Assembly: GCA_905204915.1 (NCBI GenBank)
Contig: CAJLBR010000014.1
Span: 1 to 26,992 of the forward strand
From: an uncultured Clostridium sp.
GTDB lineage: Bacteria > Bacillota > Clostridia > TANB77 > CAG-465
Direction of reading: 5' to 3'
DNA: 26,992 nucleotides
The notes below the pieces were generated by a model, which did not search any database, was not told the origin of the DNA, and was given only the letters and a program-made list of their open reading frames with translations. Every line of letters starts with the position of its first letter. The first letter of the stretch is position 1. Below, in pieces: positions 22,659 through 26,992 of the stretch. The position numbers and the translations under genes were made by a program.

Positions 22659-24600
22659 AATGTATATTTGCACCATTTTCTAAAGTTCCTGCATTATTAT
22701 CTAATACTAGAAGTTTAACTACATCATCATCACCTGCTGCAAGTAACATTCCTTGAGATTCTACACCTCTTAATTTTGCAGGTTTTAGATTAGTTACAAC
22801 AACTACTTGTTTATTTAACAATTCATCTTCCTTGTAGTAATTAACAAGTCCTGATACAATAGTTCTCTTTTCAGATCCTATATCTACAGTTAATTTGTAT
22901 AATTTATCAGATTTTTCAACTCTTGAGACTTCAAGTATTTGACCTACTTTAAGTTCTACTTTTGAAAGATCATCTATAGTAATATAGTCATTTTTTTGTA
23001 CTTTTTCATTTTCTTTATTATCTTTGTTTTCTACTTTCTTTGTTTCTTCCACTTTAGGTTGCTCCTTTTTTACTTCTATTCTTTGGAAAAGATTTTCGCC
23101 TTTTTTAACAACAGTTCCTTCTTTTAATAATCCAAATGTTTTACTGCTATCCCAAGCTTGTAAATCTTCATCAACACCAATTTGTTCAAATATTTTTTTA
23201 GGTGTTTCAACCATGAATGGCATTAATGAAATACCTACTATTCTTATAGTTTCAACTAGATTATATAAAACTCTGTCTAATCTTTCATGGTTGTTTTCTT
23301 TAGCAAGTACCCATGGCATAGATAAATCAATATATTTATTTGCCTTTCTTACTACAGCTAAAATTTTAGAAACCGCATCATTGATCTTTAGTTTATCCAT
23401 AGAGTTTTCTACTTTTTCAACTAAAGTTTCTGCAGAATCAATTAAACTTTCATCATAATCTTCTTTTACAGAACCTTTTCTAATCATGCCACCATTATAT
23501 TTTTCAACCATTGCTGTAACACGACTTACTAAATTTCCAAGATCATTTGCAAGATCAGAATTTGATTTTTCAATGAATAATTCTTCTGAGAAATTTCCAT
23601 CCTGTCCAAAATTTACTTCACTTAAAAGATAATATCTTAAACTATCAACTGAAGTTTCATTTATATAAACTCGTGGATCTTTATAGTTTCCAAGTGATTT
23701 AGAAATTTTTGCACCATCAACTATTAACCATCCATGTCCAAATATTTTCTTTGGTAATGGTAAATCCAAAGCCATTAAAAGAGCAGGCCATATTATAGAA
23801 TGAAATCTGAATATTTCTTTACCAACTAAATGCAAATCTGCTGGCCAGTATTTTTTCATATTCTCATCATTGTCTGACAAATATCCAAGACCAGATATGT
23901 AGTTACTTAATGCATCTATCCAAACGTATACTGTATGTTTTGGATCAAAAGGCACCCTAATTCCCCAATCTATTGTAGTTCTTGAAACACATAGATCATT
24001 TAAACCTTTTTTAAAGAAATTCTCTAGCATTTCATTTTTTCTAGAAATAGGCTCTAGAAAATCAGGATGTTCATCATAAAATTTTAAGATTCTGTCTTGA
24101 TATTTAGAAAGTCTGAAGAAATAACTTTCTTCTTTTACTAATTCAACTTCTCTACCACAATCAGGACATTTTCCATCTACTAATTGAGAATCAGTAAAAA
24201 ATGATTCACATGGTGTACAATATTTGCCTTCGTAAGAATCTAAATATATATCTCCTTGATCATATAATTTTTGAAATATTTTTTGAACACAAGCTTTGTG
24301 CTCTTCATCAGTAGTTCTTATGTACTTATCATAACTTATTCCTAGTTTCTTCCATAAGTCTTTCGTATCTGCTACTATTTCGTCTACAAATTCCTTTGGA
24401 GTAACACCAGCATCTTTAGCTTTTCCCTCAATTTTTTGTCCATGTTCATCTGTTCCAGTCATGAAGAAAACGTCATATCCTCTTAGTCTTTTATATCTTG
24501 CAATTGCATCAGCAACTACAGTACAGTAACAATGTCCTACATGAAATGAACTACTTGGATAATATATAGGTGTTGTTATATAAAATTTTTTGTTTTCCAT
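22657..24600 (-). CDS. metG: Methionyl-tRNA synthetase
   Basis: This 647-residue enzyme charges initiator and elongator tRNA-Met. The HIGH motif is HVGH (20-23). A zinc site with C128, C131, C145 and C148 (YCTPC ... KCPDCG) is of the type found in long Firmicute enzymes. The KMSKS counterpart is KISKS (298-302, DGAKISKSLGN). After the anticodon-binding region, a charged linker (about 505-540, rich in Lys and Glu) leads to a C-terminal tRNA-binding OB domain (about 545-647: IDDLSKVELKVGQILEV, GMLLAA), which promotes dimerisation. AAGGAG precedes the ATG. It is last in an operon with acpS and the CorA-like-tailed gene, six bp after acpS. No T-box is seen upstream. Confidence 0.97.
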   Translation of the reverse strand: MENKKFYITTPIYYPSSSFHVGHCYCTVVADAIARYKRLRGYDVFFMTGTDEHGQKIEGKAKDAGVTPKEFVDEIVADTKDLWKKLGISYDKYIRTTDEEHKACVQKIFQKLYDQGDIYLDSYEGKYCTPCESFFTDSQLVDGKCPDCGREVELVKEESYFFRLSKYQDRILKFYDEHPDFLEPISRKNEMLENFFKKGLNDLCVSRTTIDWGIRVPFDPKHTVYVWIDALSNYISGLGYLSDNDENMKKYWPADLHLVGKEIFRFHSIIWPALLMALDLPLPKKIFGHGWLIVDGAKISKSLGNYKDPRVYINETSVDSLRYYLLSEVNFGQDGNFSEELFIEKSNSDLANDLGNLVSRVTAMVEKYNGGMIRKGSVKEDYDESLIDSAETLVEKVENSMDKLKINDAVSKILAVVRKANKYIDLSMPWVLAKENNHERLDRVLYNLVETIRIVGISLMPFMVETPKKIFEQIGVDEDLQAWDSSKTFGLLKEGTVVKKGENLFQRIEVKKEQPKVEETKKVENKDNKENEKVQKNDYITIDDLSKVELKVGQILEVSRVEKSDKLYKLTVDIGSEKRTIVSGLVNYYKEDELLNKQVVVVTNLKPAKLRGVESQGMLLAAGDDDVVKLLVLDNNAGTLENGANIH

Positions 24601-24606
24601 ACTTTT

Positions 24607-25011
24607 TTACTCCTTATCTATTTTTACAACTGCCATGGCCGTTGCATTAGTACTGATGTGAGATATACTGACGTCAATTTCTATATTATATTGTTTGCAT
24701 AAATCATTAAGTTTATCATCTAAAAAATACACTTTAGGTCTATTTCTTAAATCTTCAATATTTAATATTTCCACTTCGTCAAATCTCATGTTTATTTTAT
24801 TTTCAATAAGTATCTTAGACATTGCCTTATATATTGCCTCTTTTGCAGCAAATCTTCCAGCATATCTTTGATATTTATTAACGCTAACAATTTTTTCTAT
24901 TTTTTCAATCTCTTTTGCAGTATAAATATTCTCTTTAAATCCCTTTGTATTTTCTACCGCTTCCTTTATTCTATCAACTTCTATTATATCTGTCCCACAA
25001 TATATTTGCAT
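24607..25011 (-). CDS. acpS: Holo-[acyl-carrier-protein] synthase
   Basis: This 134-residue enzyme transfers 4'-phosphopantetheine from coenzyme A to acyl carrier protein, activating it for fatty acid synthesis. The two signature regions are complete: GTDIIEVDRI with the Mg-binding D8, and RFAAKEAIYKA with E58 and K57. The late IDVSISHISTNATAMAVV strand also fits. The length is typical of a stand-alone AcpS. The ATG follows AGGAG. It begins 10 bp after the unrecognised membrane protein gene and ends 6 bp before metG. Confidence 0.95.
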   Translation of the reverse strand: MQIYCGTDIIEVDRIKEAVENTKGFKENIYTAKEIEKIEKIVSVNKYQRYAGRFAAKEAIYKAMSKILIENKINMRFDEVEILNIEDLRNRPKVYFLDDKLNDLCKQYNIEIDVSISHISTNATAMAVVKIDKE

Positions 25012-25021
25012 TTAATTTCTC

Positions 25022-26392
25022 CTATCTCTTTTCAAATTTATGTTTAAGCCACCTTACAGAAGCATACACGGGATAACTTATTATTGTTATTATCATTAAT
25101 ATTATAACAGTTGGTTCCACCCAAGAAGCGCTAATATTAAAGAAGCTCGTTAATATTTGTAATCCTGTAAATAATACGCTTATTGTATATAACAAAATAA
25201 GTAATATATTAATTTTGTCTTGACCACCGGCAACTACAGAATCATAGTACTCAGAATATTCTTTATGAACCTCTTCATAAAGTTCATCAAGTTCAAAAGC
25301 TTTTTTCCATCTTTTCCACATACAAGTACCATAATCTGAATTTGTTATTTGGCTAAACCAGCTAAAATGAGTAAATCTAGTCAAATCTTCATTCAAGTCC
25401 TTAATTTTAGTTTTATCTTTCTTTATCAAATCTTGAGAAAAACTTATAAGTGATAGTCTTTGATAAAACGCAAGTAACATTATATAAAAATATTTCTTTT
25501 CGAAGTCATAAGGAAGCATTGTAACATTATACTTTTCTTCATCTGAAACAAAAGCTACTCCGCTTTCTCTTGAAAATCCAAACATTGAATATTCCCATCT
25601 ACTATACATGTCATCTTGTATTTCTTTAGATTCTGACATATATGTTGATTTATTAGCACTATCAATAACATATTGGAACTTTAAGAAATCATTTTTTAAT
25701 AATTCAAAATCACTCTGTTTTTTCCAATCATGAACACACATATAAGAATAAATAAACATTTTGTCATAGTATATTTTTTCTATATCTTTGGTTTCATAAG
25801 AAGATACTAAAGAATTTATGAATATTGCAATGTCTTCTATTCTGTTTATATTATTTCCATGCATAATATTCTTATTTTTTATTCTATTAACTGCTCTTGG
25901 TGTAAGACTTCTAAAATTATGGTTAAAGTCTAATATTTTATCAAACTCAATAAATTCAGACGAATCATCAATTTGAGCTTTTATATCAATAAAACATATT
26001 CCTGGTTCAAAACATATTAATCTTATATTAGAAATGTCAAATTTAATTTTACCATATCTTCTTGCATCCATTGTACCCATCTTTATGTTTTGTAAATCAT
26101 ACTCAAATTCAACACAAGATAACTTACTTACAAGATCTACTTTATTTTTCCATTTCATCTTTTTAAATTGTTTTATTTCATAATCACTCCAAAAAATTGT
26201 TGGAAATAAAAATTTTCTCATATAAGGTAAGAAGAAGTTATACATAGATTCATCATTCTTCTGTTGATTTATTTTAAATTTCCACTGTTTTTCTTGTGAT
26301 AATAAACTTTCGATAAAATCCGAATATTTTTTTCTTTCGATTATTATTGGATAAATAAAGTGTGTATATTGATATTTTGCTTTTAAATTCAC
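25022..26392 (-). CDS. Unrecognised membrane protein with a CorA-like two-helix tail
   Basis: I do not recognise this 456-residue protein. A large soluble part (about 1-380) is rich in aromatic and charged residues (KRWKKAFEL, YSRWEYSMFGFSRESG). A helix with EVHKEYSEYYDSV then leads into two C-terminal membrane helices (about 393-417 and 424-445) and a short basic tail (RWLKHKFEKR). The order of long helix, two helices and basic end is that of CorA/ZntB-type transporters, but the GMN motif between the helices is absent, so transport is not supported. The start is placed at GTG 26390-26392, behind GAGGTG. A longer frame from ATG 26450-26452 has no ribosome binding site and contains the -35 and -10 elements. 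It is the first gene of the acpS-metG operon. Confidence 0.75.
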   Translation of the reverse strand: MNLKAKYQYTHFIYPIIIERKKYSDFIESLLSQEKQWKFKINQQKNDESMYNFFLPYMRKFLFPTIFWSDYEIKQFKKMKWKNKVDLVSKLSCVEFEYDLQNIKMGTMDARRYGKIKFDISNIRLICFEPGICFIDIKAQIDDSSEFIEFDKILDFNHNFRSLTPRAVNRIKNKNIMHGNNINRIEDIAIFINSLVSSYETKDIEKIYYDKMFIYSYMCVHDWKKQSDFELLKNDFLKFQYVIDSANKSTYMSESKEIQDDMYSRWEYSMFGFSRESGVAFVSDEEKYNVTMLPYDFEKKYFYIMLLAFYQRLSLISFSQDLIKKDKTKIKDLNEDLTRFTHFSWFSQITNSDYGTCMWKRWKKAFELDELYEEVHKEYSEYYDSVVAGGQDKINILLILLYTISVLFTGLQILTSFFNISASWVEPTVIILMIITIISYPVYASVRWLKHKFEKR

Positions 26393-26420
26393 ACATTTCA
26401 CCTCTTTTGTACATATAATA

Positions 26421-26449
26421 ATATTATACTTTTTAGTGCCTAAAGTCAA
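26421..26449 (-). promoter_or_regulatory. Promoter of the CorA-like-tailed gene, acpS and metG
   Basis: On the minus strand TTGACT (26444-26449) and TAATAT (26421-26426) are 17 bases apart; a TATAAT overlaps at 26423-26428 with a 15-base gap. The position supports the GTG start at 26392 over the upstream ATG. Confidence 0.6.
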
Positions 26450-26477
26450 CATTTTTTAACAAATTTGAATAAAAGTA

Positions 26478-26506
26478 TTGATTTTTTATTTACTAGATGT
26501 TATAAT
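26478..26506 (+). promoter_or_regulatory. Promoter of tRNA-Pro
   Basis: TTGATT (26478-26483), a 17-base spacer and a perfect TATAAT (26501-26506) lie 13 bases before the first base of the tRNA. Confidence 0.8.
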
Positions 26507-26519
26507 AATTTTTGTATTT

Positions 26520-26595
26520 CGGGGTGTAGCTCAGTTGGTAGAGCGCGTGGTTTGGGACCATGAGGTCGCAGGTTCGGGTCCTGTCACTCCGACCA
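26520..26595 (+). tRNA. tRNA-Pro (anticodon UGG)
   Basis: The sequence folds into a full cloverleaf of 76 bases including an encoded CCA. The acceptor stem is CGGGGTG / CACTCCG with one G-U pair. The D arm is GCTC-GAGC, and the anticodon stem is CGTGG / CCATG. The loop is TTTGGGA, which gives anticodon TGG for proline, and the T arm is GCAGG-TTCGGGT-CCTGT. The C1-G72 pair and A73 fit bacterial tRNA-Pro. It is transcribed alone from its own promoter and ends at the hairpin at 26601. Confidence 0.97.
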
Positions 26596-26600
26596 TATTT

Positions 26601-26630
26601 AGAAGAATTCTTAGGAGTTCTTCTTTTTTT
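26601..26630 (+). terminator. Terminator of tRNA-Pro
   Basis: A 10-bp stem (AGAAGAATTC / GAGTTCTTCT, one G-T pair) with loop TTAG is followed by a run of seven or more T. It is a strong intrinsic terminator five bases after the CCA end. Confidence 0.88.
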
Positions 26631-26971
26631 GCATTTATGAGCAAATACTGACTATTACTGCATTACACACAATTTATTTAAACTTTTTCAGCCTTTCTAA
26701 AACTTCCATAAAATCTATAAATCTTTAAGTAAATGCAGTCAATATGCAGTCAATTTTATAATTAATTGATTTTCTTCAATTTTGACTGCATATAAATTTA
26801 TTTCAGATAATAAAACAGTTGGTATTACAAGAAAAAACAACTTTTATTTGAATGTAAAATACAATTTACAATAGGCATAATATCAATCTCTTTATGTTGT
26901 AAAATGTAATAAAATATGATAATATACTTACTGATAACTAGTAATTTGTTGAAATGATTGGAGGAATGGGT
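26631..26971. other. Gene-free stretch after tRNA-Pro
   Basis: About 340 bp with no supported gene on either strand; open frames are short and without ribosome binding sites. It holds the 11-bp repeat cluster at 26733-26792, a small dyad TGTAAA...TTTACA around 26853-26870, and a possible promoter for the next gene (TTGTAA 26897-26902, 17 bases, TAATAT 26920-26925). Confidence 0.6.
26733..26792. repeat. Tandem and inverted 11-bp repeats, possible integrase arm sites
   Basis: ATGCAGTCAAT occurs twice head to tail without a gap (26733-26743 and 26744-26754). An inverted copy, TTGACTGCATA, lies at 26782-26792. Between them AATTGA / TCAATT (26764-26769, 26776-26781) makes an inner stem, so the unit can also form a long hairpin. 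Direct 10-11 bp repeats near a tRNA 3' end are the usual form of arm-binding sites for tyrosine integrases, but no integrase gene is visible. Confidence 0.55.
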
Positions 26972-26992
26972 ATGAAAAATAAAAATGTATTA
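26972..26992 (+). CDS. First codons of a gene running off the right edge
   Basis: An ATG at 26972 lies seven bases after GGAGG (26960-26964) and opens MKNKNVL before the window ends. A plausible promoter is upstream. The basic start would suit a signal peptide, but seven residues are too few to judge. Confidence 0.55.

Noticed and set aside
25022..26392. CorA magnesium transporter
   Set aside because: The GMN motif is missing and the N-terminal part does not resemble CorA; only the tail layout is similar.
24601..26520. T-box leader for metG
   Set aside because: metG lies six bp after acpS, and the operon leader has no T-box motif.
26640..26720. Remnant of an integrase C-terminus on the minus strand (frame ending VLERLKKFK)
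   Set aside because: Only about 16 codons are open, with a stop directly upstream; too short to distinguish from chance.
26733..26792. Minimal CRISPR or origin iterons
   Set aside because: Only two direct copies without spacers and one inverted copy; no cas or replication gene is present.

Overview
The window looks like chromosome from a low-GC, Gram-positive anaerobe of the Clostridia. The DNA is very AT-rich. Almost every gene has a GGAGG-type ribosome binding site. Promoters are of the TTGACA/TATAAT type, and a T-box leader controls valS. The gene content (2[4Fe-4S] ferredoxin, PflX-type radical SAM protein, ferritin-like protein, HolB-RicT gene order, sortases) fits an anaerobic Firmicute. 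I cannot place it to genus.

Layout. (1) 1-759, minus: a gene cut by the window edge and a ferritin-like protein. (2) 817-5497, minus: one tight operon from a promoter at 5469-5497 to a perfect hairpin at 817-843. It carries a YqeG-type HAD phosphatase, a prepilin-peptidase-like membrane protease, a membrane-anchored DUF3221-like protein, a U32/TrhP-like tRNA hydroxylation protein, an HD hydrolase and TcdA. (3) 5577-6806, plus: tyrS. (4) 6866-13555, minus: a cell-surface block. It has a divergent sortase, a 1373-residue protein with eight MucBP-type repeats, a PflX-like radical SAM protein and a complete class B sortase. (5) 13617-17656, minus: a valine-specific T-box leader, then a small two-helix membrane protein, valS and a CDF metal exporter. 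(6) 17683-19858, plus: a PadR regulator with a candidate operator, a HAAS-domain protein fused to what looks like a SEDS (FtsW/RodA) fold lacking its catalytic loop, and a small secreted protein of different base composition. (7) 19874-22592, minus: lepB-holB-ricT-ferredoxin. (8) 22637-26449, minus: an unrecognised CorA-like-tailed membrane protein, then acpS and metG. (9) 26478-26992, plus: tRNA-Pro(UGG) with its own promoter and terminator, then about 340 bp without a gene that holds an unusual repeat cluster, then the first codons of another gene.

Most of the window is housekeeping: three aminoacyl-tRNA synthetases, tRNA modification, protein export, replication clamp loading and carrier-protein activation. 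The less ordinary parts are four. The first is the sortase/MucBP locus: one sortase lacks the catalytic arginine, and the surface protein beside it has no LPXTG motif. The second is the PadR/HAAS-SEDS-like pair. The third is the small membrane protein placed under the valine T-box. The fourth is the 11-bp repeat cluster beside tRNA-Pro, which resembles integrase arm sites. I did not see a CRISPR array, a transposase, an rRNA or a clear defence system.

Several starts were moved from the longest possible frame to the codon with a proper ribosome binding site: TcdA, YqeG, CDF, ValS, the small membrane protein, PadR, LepB and the CorA-like-tailed protein.
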